Positions 1-12,655 of a DNA stretch of 64,000 nt are shown here, piece by piece. How positions within the stretch are numbered: position 1 is the first letter of the stretch; the number at the start of each line of letters is the position of its first letter. The position numbers were made by a program, and so were the translations under genes. Origin of the DNA: Culex pipiens pallens. Taxonomy: Eukaryota; Arthropoda; Insecta; Diptera; Culicidae. Where the stretch lies: positions 15,104,980 to 15,168,979 of the forward strand of contig NC_068937.1 of NCBI RefSeq assembly GCF_016801865.2, written 5' to 3'. The notes beneath the pieces are model-generated. The model did not search any database and was not told where the DNA came from. It worked only from the letters and a program-made list of their open reading frames with translations.

Positions 1-780
1 ACCACCAACCGAAAATAAACCACAGTCAGCACGCCATTTATTAACCCCTTCACACAATCATCATAAAATAAACTAATCCAAATGCCCCTTTCTTCCCCCC
101 GTCACAAACACTGTGAACCTGTTCGCGTTCGCGAGAGCAAAAATAAAAACATAAAACGAAAGAAAAAAAAACCTTCCCATCGGTCAATGTTGTGCCGCGG
201 TCCCCCTTTCCCGAGTGTGCCAACGATACGCACATAAACATTTTATGATTGATTAATGACACATTGCATCCGTCGACCCCTCTCCCCCTGCTGCCCTACC
301 CCTCGTTCAGGAAATCGTCATCCGAGGGGCTCGCCACTTTCTTCAAAGTCCGAAAAAAACGAGATTTTTTATGCCCTCGGGGGGAGAGAATTTTTGCGGA
401 GAGTGAGAGTTGCTTTTTTCGGAGACCTCCAAAAAATTTCGGATCTTACAGGTGGTCAGCGTTTTTTTGTCTGGGGAGCGAGGAAACGAAAGTGAAGCAA
501 ATTTGTGGACCAAAATTTAAGCCCTGGAGCGGGGGGTGTTAGCGTGTGAGTTGTTGGTGAGAAAGGCCATATTATTTTGGGAAGTTGCCCTCGGGCGATG
601 ACGATGGAAAGGAAATATTTGGTTGAAAGGGGAATTTTAATTGGGGATGGATCGATTTGAGAGGAAGAGAATCTCGCATTTCTGCATCAAATTATGGACG
701 GAAGTGATTAGATTAGAAATCGGTTAAAGTTGGGACAAGAAAGCTTAAAGATTTGTTGGAACTTTTTGAAAGTTAGACAA
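1..780. other. non-repetitive flank, no gene seen
   Basis: Mixed-composition DNA with pyrimidine runs and no sustained reading frame. Open frames near 249-542 have no recognisable domain, and their composition follows the local DNA. I see no splice-bounded exon and no RNA gene. Confidence 0.4.
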
Positions 781-1405
781 TTAACCCTCTACTGCCCAAT
801 TTTTTTTTTCGAAAATATTTATTTTTCCCGTGTTCAGGAGGTCATTTTGAGCAACTTTTGTTCTACGAAAAACTTTACTTCTCTTGTTTTATGTTTTTCT
901 TGTTTTATTTTTAGTATTTTAATTTGCATTTATCTTGTTTAGTTTATGTTTGTTTTTGGTAGTATTTGGCCTATTCTATCACCTAATATAATTACATTTT
1001 GCCTATCTAATTTTTTCACGTTTTTACAGTCACTTTTTCAATTTTTTGTATGTTTTTCACATTTTCTGCTATAGAATGGCACCATCATCATTTAAATTGC
1101 AAAACAATGCGTAGAGGCCTAGTCTGGGACACTACAAAAATTACTGCATACTTCTGTTTACTGAAAATCTAGAAAATGTTAGTAAAAAACTCAGCCAAAG
1201 TTCACCCCTAAAAAAATTACATTTTTAAAAACATTGGCAAAGTCACATAAAACAAGTTAAACTTCCAACCCATAAATTTTCTAAAATTTTAAGAGTTCTT
1301 CTTTCCAATGCTTTTAAAAGATCAAAAATCGGTTGGAAAATTGATTTTTGGCGATTTTTTAGATCGAAGCCCGTCTAAAGGCGGGGTTAGGTTGTAGAGG
1401 GTTAA
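781..1405. mobile_element. TTAA-flanked piggyBac-like miniature element, copy 1
   Basis: The left edge reads TTAA then CCCTCTAC (781-792) and the right edge reads GTAGAGGG then TTAA (1394-1405). That gives an 8-bp-plus inverted end bordered by a TTAA on each side. TTAA duplication with CCC-starting ends is the hallmark of the piggyBac superfamily (established knowledge). The interior is about 610 bp, AT-rich and without a transposase frame, so the element would be non-autonomous. A diverged second copy lies at about 14385-15215 and shares long stretches, including the segments around 837-955 and 1180-1310. Confidence 0.7.
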
Positions 1406-1615
1406 AGCGTTGAAAAATATTTAGGTAGCTGAGACATTCTATAAAGACTTGAGGAAAATTTAAAACTGAAAAAGACCAATTAAACAAAAAGTGATTGAGA
1501 TAACATGACAAGGGATACAAACTCAATTAACCTAAACGACACCATTAGAGCCAAAAAGAAGGATGGACAACCATAATAACCTATGTCAGGAAATATATTT
1601 CAGGCAAAAAAAGGT

Positions 1616-3112
1616 TTATTAGAAACGAACAAGACACATGAACTGAGACAACCATGTCAAATGAGACAGCCATGATAACTGAGATAACCACATCATCTGA
1701 GACAACCACATCCATTTAGACAAACAGATTAACTGAGACAAACTCATCAAATGAGACAACCACATCAACTGAGACAACCACATCCATTTAGACAAACAGA
1801 TTAACTGAGACAACCTCATCAAATGAGACAACCATATCAACTGAGACAACTACATTAACTGAGACAACCTCGTCTATTTTGACAAACAGATTAACTGAGA
1901 CAACCACATCAAATGAGACAACCACATCGACTGAGACAACCATATTGAATGAGACAACCATATCAACTTAGACAAACAGATTAACTGAGACAACCACATC
2001 AACTTAGACAAACAGATTAACTGAGACAACCTCATTAAAAGAGACAATCACATTAGCTGAGACAACCACATCAACCGAGACAACCACCTCAACTGAGACA
2101 ACTATGTCAAATAAGACAAACTAATTAACTGAGACAACCTCATCAAATGAGACAAACTCATTAACTGAGACAACCACATCAACCGAGACAACCATCTCAA
2201 CTGAGACAACTATGTCAAATGAGACAAACTAATTAACTGAGACAACCTCATCAAATGAGACAAACTCATTAACTGAGACAACCTCATCAAATTAGACAAT
2301 CACACTAACTGAGACAACCACACTAACTGAGACAACCACATCTATTTAGACAAACAGATTAACTGAGACAACCTCATCAAATAAACAGCCATATCAACTG
2401 AGACAACCACATTAACTGAGACAACCACATCCATTAAGACAAACAAATTAACTGAGACAACCACATTAACTTAGACAAACAGATTAACTGAGACAACCTC
2501 ATCAAAAGAGACAATCACATTAGCTGAGACAACCACATCAACCGAGACAATCACCTCAACTGAGACAACTATGTCAAATGAGACAAACTAATTAACTGAG
2601 ACAACCTCATCAAATGAGACAATCACACTAACTGAGACAACCACATTAACTGAGACAACCACATCAACTGAGACAACCACATCCATTTAGACAAACAGAT
2701 TAACTGAGACAACCTCATCAAATGAGACAACCATATCAACTGAGACAACTACATTAACTGAGACAACCTCGTCTATTTTGACAAACAGATTAACTGAGAC
2801 AACCACATCAACTTAGACAAACAGATTAACTGAGACAACCTCATCAAATGAGACAACTATTTCAACTGAGACAACCACATCAACCACATCAACCGAGACA
2901 ACCACCTCAAGTGACACAAACACATCAACTGAGACAAATACATCAACTGAGACAAACACATCAACTGAGACAAACATGTTAAATGAGACAACCGTATCAA
3001 CTGAGACAACCAGATTAACTGAAACAACCTCATTAAATGAGACAACCACATCAACTGAGACAACCACCTCAGCTAAACCAACCATGCCAATTGAGACAAT
3101 TTAGACCAAACT
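1616..3112. repeat. 18-bp tandem array (CTGAGACAACCACATCAA-type)
   Basis: About 80 imperfect copies of an 18-bp unit of the form CTGAGACAACCACATCAA. Variants have CATTAA, CATCCATTTAGA and AACAGATTA in the second half. Higher-order blocks recur: the CATCCATTTAGACAAACAGATTA segment appears near 1705, 1785, 2339, 2425 and 2685. The 18-bp period is a multiple of three, so long stop-free frames appear on the minus strand (1619-1849 and 2813-3085). These are repeat artefacts. Confidence 0.9.
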
Positions 3113-3699
3113 GACGCAATCGAAACAAACAACTCAACGATCGCCCTCTGAACCAGAAGATCAACAAAGCCCGACTCGGTTTCACTTTCAACCGACCTCC
3201 TCCAACCCGTCCCGTCCCACCACTCGTCCAAAAGCTACAAAGTTGCGCGGCGCAGAACGTCCAACCGTTGAAACCCCTCAATTAGTCCGCGTCTGTCGCT
3301 TATCTGCGCCGGCTTAGCAAATTCAAACAAGCATTCCACCCCGTCCACGCCGATTAGATAATTCCGCTTCTTCTAATTGATTAAGCCCGCCATTAACTAA
3401 TGACCACTGGCCCTATCAAAACCGTCCCACCTCCTTCCCTTCTTTTTTTCGTCTTCTCACCAAGTTGCCGGCTTGACCCTATAGATGACTTGCGCGTGTG
3501 ACTTTGCGAAACCGAGGGGTTTTTGTTTTCTTTCTTTTTCTTTGGAGGAAATTGAGCTGAGACAACTTTCCCGCCCCGATAATGGCGGTTGGGACGGCAC
3601 GTACCAAATCGGTGCGGGAAAACTGTGCAGTGGGGTGAGGTTTGGGACAGCTTGGGAAAGGGTTTGACTTTGTCGAAATTTTTGTTTTAGTTCTAAAAA
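3113..3699. other. unique spacer between tandem arrays
   Basis: Non-repetitive, GC-richer than its neighbours, with C-rich stretches. It separates the 18-bp array from the 10-bp array. No domain is recognised in its short open frames. Confidence 0.5.
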
Positions 3700-5235
3700 A
3701 ATTAAAGTGGAAAAATAAGAACATTAGAAAACAATTGAAGACACTTGAAAGAGTTGTTTGAGACAATTTAAGACAATCAAAGATAATTAAGGATAATTGA
3801 TGACAATTGAAGACAATCAATGACACTTTAAGATAACTGAATTTAACTGAAGACAAGTGAAGACAACTGAAGACAATTGATGACAGTTGAAGATAATTGA
3901 AGACAACTGAAGACAATTAAAGACATTCAATGACAGTTTAAGATAACAGAATGTAATTGAAGACAATTGAAGACAGTTGAAGACAATTTAAGACAAATGA
4001 AGGCAAATAAAGACAATTGCAGGCATAAAGACAATTGCAGGCATTGAAAGATGTCTGAAGAAATTTAAAGGCAATTTGGAACAATAAAAAAAAATTAACA
4101 CATCTGGAGACAATCAAAGAAAATTGATGACAGTTGAAGACAGTTGATGATAGTTGAAGACAATTGAAGAAGCAGTTAAAGACAAATTAAGACAATTTAA
4201 GAAAACTAAACAGCAGGTAAAGAAATTAAGGACTGTTTAATAGCATTGAAGAAGAACTAGCAATTGAATACAAGTGAAGACAGTTGAAGACAATTGAAAA
4301 TAACTGCAGACAATTGAAGACAACTGAAGACAATTGAAGACAATTAAGGACAATTGAAGACAGTTGAAGACAATTGAAGACAATTGAATACAATTGAATA
4401 CAATTGAAGACAGTTGAAGACAATTGAAGACAGTTGAAGACAATTGAAGACAGTTGAAGACAATTGAAAACAACTGCAGACAATTGAAGACAATTGAAGA
4501 CAATTGAAGACAATTGAAGACAATTGAAGACAGTTGAAGACAAGTGAAGACAGTTGAAGACAATTGAAGACAGTTGAAGACAATTGAAAACAACTACAGA
4601 CAATTGAAGACAACTGAAGAGAATTGAAGACAATTCTTGCAAACTTTTTCAAAAAGTCCTTTAAACATAGGACACCCTTGACGCATCGGTTATTTTGAAA
4701 ATGTAATCTAGAATTGAAGTCAATCAATGACAGTTGAAGACAACTGAAAACAACTGAAAACAATTGAAATTGAATTAAGACATTTGAAGGCAAATGAAGA
4801 CAATTAAGACAACTGAAGGCATTCAAAGGGCATCTACGCAATTGAAAACAGTTAAAGAAAATTATGAAAAATTTAGACAAATGAAGATATTTGAAATAAT
4901 CTAAGACAATTTTAGACATTTCAAGACAATTTAAGACAGTTGAAAACAAGAATGTCAAAGACATTTTAAGAAGACAAATAAAGACATTTGAAGAATATTA
5001 AAGCCAGCTGTAGTAATTTAGTTGAAGACTAATAGGGTAATTTATTGACAGTTGAAGACAAATAAAGACAGTTAAAGACCATTTTAAACAATTGAAACAA
5101 CTTAAAAATACAACTTCAGACATTTCAAAATATTTGAAGACAATTGAAGACAAGAAACTTGAAAACAATTGAAGACTTCTTAAAAAAGACAATTAAAGAC
5201 AACTAAAGATAATTGAAGACATGAAGACATTTCAA
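3700..5235. repeat. 10-bp tandem array (GAAGACAATT-type)
   Basis: Dense tandem copies of the 10-mer GAAGACAATT with alternation to GAAGACAGTT and GAAGACAACT, best ordered at 4260-4640. At 4639-4720 the array is briefly broken by non-repeat sequence containing a short CA-free stretch, then it resumes in a degenerate form. Minus-strand open frames such as 4226-4642 and 4344-4964 read repeats of NCLQLSSIVF and are explained by the periodicity. Confidence 0.9.
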
Positions 5236-5259
5236 GAAGAATACAGATGATTTAATATG

Positions 5260-6900
5260 TAGGTTTATACAATGACAGAAAAAAACGAAATTCAGACAGT
5301 AAAAATTGACTTAAAAGACAACTTTGATACAGTTTGAGACAACATGATATTAAGACAGAATGAGTAGACTAAGGAGACAATTTAAAAAAAAATTGCAACA
5401 ATTTGAGACAACATGATACAGTATAAGCCAACTAAGGTTACAACTTTGAAAAAAATAGACTAAGGAGACCAATTTGAGACAACAAGATATTTAGACAGTA
5501 TGAATTGACTATGGAGACAACTTTGGGACAATTTGAGACAGCATGATATTTAGACAGTACGTGTCGACTAAGGAGACAATTTTGAGAAAATTGTTGACTA
5601 TTTAAGACAACATGATATTGAGACAGTATGAGTCGACTAAGACAACTTTGAGACTAAGGAGACAATTTTGAGACAATTTGAGACAACACGATGTTGAGCC
5701 AGTATGAATTTACTGTGGAGACAACTTTGGGACAATTTGAGACATCAATATTAGGACAGTATAAGACGTCTAGTATGACAAATTCGAGGCATTTTGAGAC
5801 AACATGATATTAAGATAGTTTGAGTCAACTTTGAGACAACATGAAACAACATGATATTGAGACATGACTAAGACTAAGGAGACAACTTTGAGACAATTTG
5901 AATCAATATGACATCAAGGCAGCATGAGTCGACTAATTAGACAATTATTTTCAAAATGGAACTAAGGAGACAATTTTAAGACATTACTACACAACAAGAT
6001 ATTGAGACCGTATGAATTCATTATGAGAACAATTTGAGACAGCATAATATTAAGACAGTCGTCTTATTTGACAAATTGGAGGCATTTTGAGACAACATGA
6101 TCTTGAGACAGTATGATTCGACTAAAAAGACAACTTTGAGACAGTTTGAGACAACATGATACTGAGACTGACTGGCTCGACTGTAAAGACAATTTTGAAA
6201 CAATTTGAAACAACATGATATTGAGATAGTATGAGTCGACTAAGGAGACAGTTTTGAAAAAAATTATACAGCTATGATAAAATTTGAGACAACAAGATAT
6301 TGAGACAGTATGAATCGATTAAAGAGACAATTTTGAGACAATTTGAGACAGCATGATATTTAGACAGTACAAGTCGTCTAAGCAGACAATTTTGAGATTT
6401 TTTTTTACAATTTGAGACATCATGGTATTGAGACAGTATGAGTCGACTAAGGGGACAACTTTGAGACAATTTGAGAGATATTGAGACAGTATGAGTTGAC
6501 TATGGAGACAACTTTGGGATAATTTGAGACAACATGAATTTGAGACAATTTAGGACAACATGATATAGATACAGTATGAGTCGACTATTTTGACAACTTT
6601 GTGGCAATTTAAGATTGAGACATTATGATGAGTCGAACAAGTTAACAATTTTGAGATAATTCGAGACAATACGATATTGAGAAAGAATGAGTTGACTATG
6701 GTGAATATTTTAAGGCAATTTGGGTTAACATGACAACTTTGCGACAATTGGAGACAAGACAGTTTGAGACAAAAAAATATATTGAGTTGAGACAATATGA
6801 TAATGGGTCGGATAAGAAGACAACTTCGAGACAATGCAGTAACTCGAAAGAATTATAAACTATTCGAGACATTTGAGACAATTAGAAACAACTCGAGATC
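5260..6900. repeat. long-period array around TGAGACAATTTGAGACAACA
   Basis: Imperfect units of roughly 60-85 bp. Each contains TTTGAGACAA, then ACATGATATTGAGACAGTAT, then GAGTCGACTAAGGAGACAA. Landmarks recur near 5469, 5531, 5605, 5688, 5802, 6105, 6148, 6292, 6355 and 6425. Divergence between units is considerable, so this is an old array. It abuts the 10-bp array and shares the GAGACAA core with it. Confidence 0.85.
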
Positions 6901-7537
6901 CTCGAAGACAACTTCACTCCCTGTTTCGGTTCACTCCAAGTAGGGTGAGGCCGGCACTCCTCACCCCGCGTAGAACACACCTCGGGGAGACCCTCGTCTC
7001 ATCAAGATCTTGCGCAAAACCTCGAGCTCGCACTTGACAAAAGAAGTGGAGTTTCACGCTACCCTGCTTACCCGATAATTATCCAATTCACTTTCTTCCC
7101 TCAACCTGGCCGTCAAGATCGTCGTCACGGGGCCGAGACAATGGAATTATTTGGGAAACATCTCCGGCTCCACCTGTCGATAGAGATATCCCCCCCCCTC
7201 CTTTAAGAAGGGGGGAGGGTAATTGTGGTCTCTTGCAGGGTCTCTCGGTAATTGGTGGAAGTCGACGTCGAAGGGCGCACAAGGTATTGTTGATTGATGG
7301 CGATGATGATGTCGAGAAGTGATAAAAATCGAGAAAGTGATGCTTTGAACGCACTTTTCTAAGGGGGTCTTAAGTGGATCAAGGGTGTTGGGAAAGGTTG
7401 GCAGTTGATGAATAACTAATATACTTATTTGCCGGGGATTCATTTGAATATTGTCTGTGCCAAGAGGTCATTACACGACAACAATACGTTGGAACGTAAC
7501 CAAAGACATGCGGATTTAAACTACTTTTCAAATCCTT
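6901..7537. other. unique segment, no gene seen
   Basis: GC-richer sequence following the tandem arrays, with a C-tract near 7190 and a G-tract near 7210. Short open frames on both strands have no recognisable features. Confidence 0.4.
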
Positions 7538-7738
7538 CAATCGAGGTTTTTAAGCGAAGATGGCGTTCGAATGTTAAACGCCCGAAATGTCAAAATCACG
7601 CAGTGGTACCAACATTACGGAAAAAGTGTGCCATGACATGACAGCCACATTTTTTTTTCTAATGTTGGTGCTACTGCGCGATTTTGACATTTCGGGCGTT
7701 TACCATTCGAACGCCATCTTCGCTTAAAAACCTGGATA
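7538..7738. mobile_element. palindromic miniature element, copy 1
   Basis: Almost the whole 200 bp folds on itself. GTTTTTAAGCGAAGATGGCG at the left is matched by its inverse at the right, followed inward by AAACGCCCGAAATGTCAAAA in both arms. The outer right end is CCTGGATA. A second copy of the same size occupies 36987-37187. No coding capacity. It could be a Tc1/mariner-type element if the terminal TA is the target duplication, which is inference. Confidence 0.8.
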
Positions 7739-8518
7739 AAAATGTAACGGTCAATTTGAATTATTGGAAATTCACCACGGCATTTTTCACCATTCACCAC
7801 AATTGGTTTAAACACGTTTTACTGATTGCTTAGTTCGCTTGATCCTAATAAAATAGCCTCGAATGATTTGTGGTGAATTAAAAATGGCTGTGGTGAGTTT
7901 CTGAAACGTCAAGATGAAACAGTTTATGTGCGAACTTCAAAGTAAAACAAACTGTCACGAGATAACAAACCGTCAATACCCCACCAAAAAATCTCCACCG
8001 TGACAAAGGTAGCTTTCAACGAGCTTGAATAACTTCCGGAGGGCGGAAGTGGACGCGATTTAATCTGCCTAACTAATTGCCGTGAAACGACATCCGAATG
8101 TTTGCGGAGGAACGTGGAGGTCTCATAAAAACAAATTATAATCTTCAACTCAACTTTATTGTTGGGGGTTTTCTCAGACACAATCACCACTCATTTTCAC
8201 TTTTAAGGTGAGACCCTAGCAAAGATTTGTCGTTTCCGGTGGCTTTTGACTATTGTCTGTTCATTGTGGTGGAATTTTCCCCTAATAAAAATTAGGTGAT
8301 GAATTGCAAACTTTATATCCGAGTCATGACATCTGGAATTTCTACGCTTATAATTTTCGAAAGAAAATTATGTGAGCTATGATGTTATTTTAATATTTTT
8401 TTATTTTTATTATTTTGATTTCGTGAGAAGCAAATCGTTTGTTAGCATAATTTTGTGAGTATTTATTAAAATTTAGGCAAACAAAAGTAAATATTTGAAT
8501 ACTACTCAAAATATTTGG
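7739..8518. other. no gene seen
   Basis: AT-rich DNA with several scattered GTGGTGAATT-type motifs near 7770, 7797, 7870, 8785 and 8813. The repetition suggests remnants of an old repeat. No exon signals seen. Confidence 0.35.
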
Positions 8519-8748
8519 TACACAGAAAAAAAAAGTTGAATTTTGAAATGTTGAAAATTTGGTAGGTTGAATGTTACCTCTTTATTTGTGTAATATTACA
8601 TAAAAATGAGTAAAAATGTGAACCTGATGAATATTCATCAAAAACTGATGAAAATTCATCATTTTCTGGGGTAAAATTTATCATTTATTTTGCCACAAAA
8701 TCTGTCACCATTTCCTGATGAATATTACCAACATTTACTTACTGTGTA
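8519..8748. mobile_element. miniature element with TACACAGAAAAA / ACTGTGTA ends
   Basis: A 230-bp AT-rich segment begins TACACAGAAAAAAA and ends TTACTGTGTA, giving short inverted ends. Internally it has repeated GTAATATTAC and GATGAATATTCATCA palindromes. The same end signature appears at 46251-46466. No open frame of note. Confidence 0.55.
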
Positions 8749-9400
8749 GTGAACTACTGTCAAACGCTTGCAAGCGTTAGCTGTGGTGAGCGGTGGTGAA
8801 TTCATATTTTGTCGTGGTGAATTCATGATTTCACTCAAATTGACGGTTAATTTGTTGATTAATTTTGCAGATATTTCATTTTCAGAATAACATTTCTAAC
8901 AGAAAAAAAAAAATAAAAATGAAATCAACAAGTTCACCGAAATCTACCTCACCCAACGCCACAAAGTGTAAACAAACTTGCGAACTGCTGCAACTGAAAG
9001 TGAAAATAATCTCACTGCCAGGGGCTAAATCACGCCACCAGAGATTGCGTTCGATTGCGAACTCGCCGCCGTCGTCGTCGTCATTAAATTGATCCAGCTG
9101 ATGATAAATATATGCAATAACGCAATTATGCTCAGGTCGATTTATGTCCCCGCGAGCTCAACGAGAGCGGTGTGCGACATTAGCGGGAGCGTGTTTTGCT
9201 CTGTTATTAGGAGGAAGAATGCCGACTTGGTAACTCTTAGTATGAAAGATAATTTAAAATATAAAAAAAAAGTTTTAAAAAATCACTTTATCTGTGAAAA
9301 AAAAAACATTCTAGAGGTAAAATCGAATTTTCATTCGGAACGGAACTTAACGGTGCACATCAACCAGATCTCCTTGCACTGAAATTTTTGTTACACACAT
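8749..9400. other. unique segment with a short 57-codon open frame
   Basis: A pyrimidine-poor TTTCATTTTCAG at 8874-8885 is followed by an ATG at 8919 in good context (A at -3) and a 57-codon frame ending at 9092. The frame is rich in Ser, Lys and Pro, ends in a GTCGTCGTCGTC serine run and has no recognisable domain. It could be an untranslated or small coding exon, but nothing else supports that. Confidence 0.2.
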
Positions 9401-10430
9401 TTTAGTATTTTTTAAGAAAATTAAAACTATAAGCTCGACAATTTTGGAATAAGATTGATTTGATAACAACTTCCTTGGTTGCTGTGCACCCTTAAGTAAA
9501 ATTTCTATTAGGTGCACCACTTTCAAGTTATGACAATTTTTGAAGTAATTTTGATTTTATTTTTTTTCTCAAATTCCTAATTTCAAAAGATGGACGAGGA
9601 TATATTTTGTGGAGTCCTTCCTTTTGACCAAATAGGCCATTTTGTGTCATTGGTTCACCCGTACAAGGTTCCATACAAAGATGGTACGAAATTCGAATTC
9701 GAATATCTGCAACTTTGAAGGAGTTTTCTGATCTATTTGGTGTCTTCGGCAAAGTTAAAGGTTTTTATGAGGATTATTCAGAAAAAGAAGGTACACGGAA
9801 AAACAAATTTGCCGACTTTTTAATTATTTTTTTTTTACCAAAGTTCAGTTTCCAAAGTAAGTATTTTTTATTTATTTTTTTGGAGTTTTTTTTATTGAGT
9901 TTTTTGGAACAAAGAGAAATCTAGGTAAAAAAAAATTGTCCTCGGTGTTTAATGTTAAATCAAATTAACAATCGAAAAGTACATTTCAGATTTTTTAATA
10001 ATGCGCACCGTTTTCAAGATAAAGCCTCTTCAAATATAATTCTAATTCTCGTTTTTCTTCTATATCTTGAAAATGGTGCTCTGTCTCAAAAAACCTGAAA
10101 AGTACTTTTCGACTGTAAATTTTATTTTTCATTAAAAACAAAAGTTTTTTTATGTATCTTTTCTAATTCTAATTATTTGAAAAGCCATAGTGCAGAGAAC
10201 TTTCTCAGCTATTAGAATTTATTTATTTCATAGATGGACGAGGTTGAACACTTTTTATGTAATTCAAAAAAGTTTTTTTTTTTCAAAACAAAATACTAAT
10301 AAATATTTATAACTTGGAAATGGTTCGCCTCAATAAAAAATCCTATAAGAACTTTTGATTGAAAATTTAATTTTACATGTGCACATTTTTCGAGTGTTGT
10401 TTGAATATTTAAATAAATAAAAGGCTGATG
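9401..10430. repeat. AT-rich dispersed-repeat remnants
   Basis: The stretch at 9590-9790 is related to the family at 14101-14370, 16310-16490 and 18715-18972. They share the motifs GGCCATTTTGTGTCATTGGT, TGGTGTCTTCGGCAAAGTT and CCATACAAAGATGGTACG. The phrase GCACCGTTTTCAAG at about 10005 also recurs near 16810, 17700 and 18390. No coding frame. Confidence 0.55.
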
Positions 10431-12010
10431 AGCAATTCCAGCTCAAATCAGGATTTTTTCTGGTACTTTTGTACCCGACCCTCTTCGATTTCAATGAAAC
10501 TTTGTAGACATGTTATCCTAGGCCTATATAAGCCATTTTTGTGTACATGAAGCCAATAGTACTCGAAAATAACATTTGAGGAGGGCGTAAGGTATCTAAA
10601 TAATTTTGTATTTTGTAATTTAAAAATTACTGTATCTCGAAGCCGTTGCGTCGTATCAAAAAGTGGTCAAAGACAAACTTGAAGGAAACATTCTGAAAAA
10701 ACACACTGAAACAAAAATACACGCCACATCTATGAGATTTTTTTGATTTTTAAGTCTAAAACTTAAATTTAATGCTGATGTCACGATTTTTTTTCGTTCT
10801 AAATTTTTGAGGAAATAGCCTAAAATGTTACTAAAAGACTGACGAAAAATGCAGGATGGTATGTTTCTCCTACAAAATACAAAAATCATTTACTAAAACT
10901 GTTTTTTTTTGAAAAGTGGTCTAAGCGTCAAAATTTTAAAAACCAGTAGTGGGAATCGATTCTCCAGACAATTTTACATAAAAGTCTCCATATTGACCAT
11001 TGTCCTATGTCCAGTCCTTGGGAAGATACAAACTTTTTTGTGGTTTTTGGCAATTTCTATGTGACAGACTTGATTTTTCAGTCTCGTAAATATTTTTACC
11101 GGAAAGCTCGTTCAATTTCCCATAAGTTTGTCTTTGACAGCTTTTAGATTTATATCGTTTTTATATTTACGTAATCAAATTTACTATCCTAGTTTCTACC
11201 ACACTGAAAAAAAAATCTATTTTCAGTTGCAGTTAAGCTTAACAAGCCCTTACATCCAATTGAAATGATGTCAATGGCAAAATCATGGGAAATTGGACGA
11301 GCTTTCCGGTAAAAATATTTGCGAGACTGAAAAACCAAATCTGTCATAAAGAAATTGTCAAAAACCACCAAAACACCCGTTTTTTCAACATTTTTATTTT
11401 TAAAACCGCTGTATCCTCCCACGGATTGGACATAGGACAATGGTCAATATGGAGATTTTTATGTAAAATTGTCTGGAGAATCGATTCCCACTACTGGTTT
11501 TTTTAAAATTTTGACGTTTAGATAACTTCTAAAAAAAAAAACAGTTTTAGTAAATGATTTTTGTATTTTTTTAGGAGAGACATACCAACCTGCAGTCGTC
11601 AGTCTTTTAGTAACATTTTAGGCTATTTCCTCAAATATTTTGAACAAAAAAAATCGTGACATCACCTTTTAATTCAAGTTTTAGATTTAAAAACCAAAAA
11701 ATCTCATAGATGTGGCGTGTATTTTTTCAGAAAGCTTTTCCAATTTCCGACAAGTTTGTCTTTGACCACTTTTTGATACGACGCAACGGCTTCGAGATAC
11801 AGTAATTTTTAAATTACATGTTACAAAAATTACAAAAATATTTAAATACCTTACGCCCTCCTCAAAAGTTATTTTCGAGTACTATTGGCTCCATATACAA
11901 AAAAATGGCTTATATAGGCCTAGGATAACATGTCTACAAAGTTTCATTGAAATCGGAGAGGATCGGGTACAATAGTACCAGAAAAATTCCTCATTTGAGT
12001 TGGAATTGCT
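10431..12010. mobile_element. 1.58 kb foldback (near full-length palindrome)
   Basis: AGCAATTCCAGCTCAAAT at the left end pairs with ATTTGAGTTGGAATTGCT at the right end, and the pairing continues almost to the centre near 11220. Matched blocks include 10508-10530 with 11915-11940 (around TAGGCCTA), 10630-10680 with 11752-11810 (GCCGTTGCGTCGTATCAAAA and its inverse), 10945-11010 with 11440-11500, and 11090-11130 with 11283-11320. The arms are diverged and have indels. No transposase frame. The termini carry the GAGCAATTC motif shared with other elements here. Confidence 0.85.
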
Positions 12011-12169
12011 CTGATACAAATTGGTTTTAAAGTTTTTGTTCCTCAGCTCTTGTTGAGATCAATGTGGGGGCAAAAAACGAAATTTCAAATTTCGAGCTAG
12101 ATTTTCAAATCTTTTATGCGAAAAGTATCGTAAAATGCTTTTTTCATCTCTTGACAGTAAAGGGGGCTT

Positions 12170-12655
12170 TTATGTAAGATTAAATGTGTAATTTTACCTC
12201 TGAAAATGTATAATTTTACCACTGTGCTGGTGTAATGTCACTTATTCAGTCTAAATTGAGGTAACATTACAACAGTAAAGAGATGATATTCAACCTTTCA
12301 AAATTTCACCTTCCAATTTTATTTATTTTTACTGTGTACACTTACGCTACTGTCATGAATTTGAAAAATATCAATGAATTCATGAAAAAGTGCTTTTTTA
12401 AACTATTTAACTCGTATTTAACCGATCTGCGTCCCAAAATAAAAATAAATGTGAATAGTTTTAAATGTGTTTATTAGATTGAAAATACATAAATAAGCAT
12501 TATACAATGTATTCTTGAATATTTACAATCGATTGTATAAGTCACAGTAATTTTTTTTAGTATAATTTGATGGTGTGAAAAGTGATATTACACCAGAAAA
12601 GTTGTAAAATTACACATGTTCAGAGGTAAATTTACATTTTTTTTCCATATGTAAT
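12170..12655. mobile_element. inverted-repeat element with GTGTAATTTTACCTC motif
   Basis: The left part (12185-12240) contains GTAATTTTACCTCTGAAAAT and TGGTGTAATGTCACTTATTC. The right part (12565-12640) carries the inverse, with ATTACACCAGAAAAGTT and TAAAATTACAC. The TTTTACTGTGTA signature occurs at about 12327-12338. The same sequence, interrupted, is found at 44105-45545. Confidence 0.65.

Noticed and set aside
1619..3085. Minus-strand repeated SQLMWLS and VVVSVD frames
   Set aside because: Both come from different frames of the same 18-bp array.
4226..4964. Minus-strand leucine/serine/cysteine-rich proteins
   Set aside because: They follow the 10-bp array exactly. The repeated NCLQLSSIVF string is a repeat artefact.
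8919..9092. 57-codon open frame after TTTTCAG
   Set aside because: Weak pyrimidine tract, no donor and no domain. Noted in the feature list only as a possibility.
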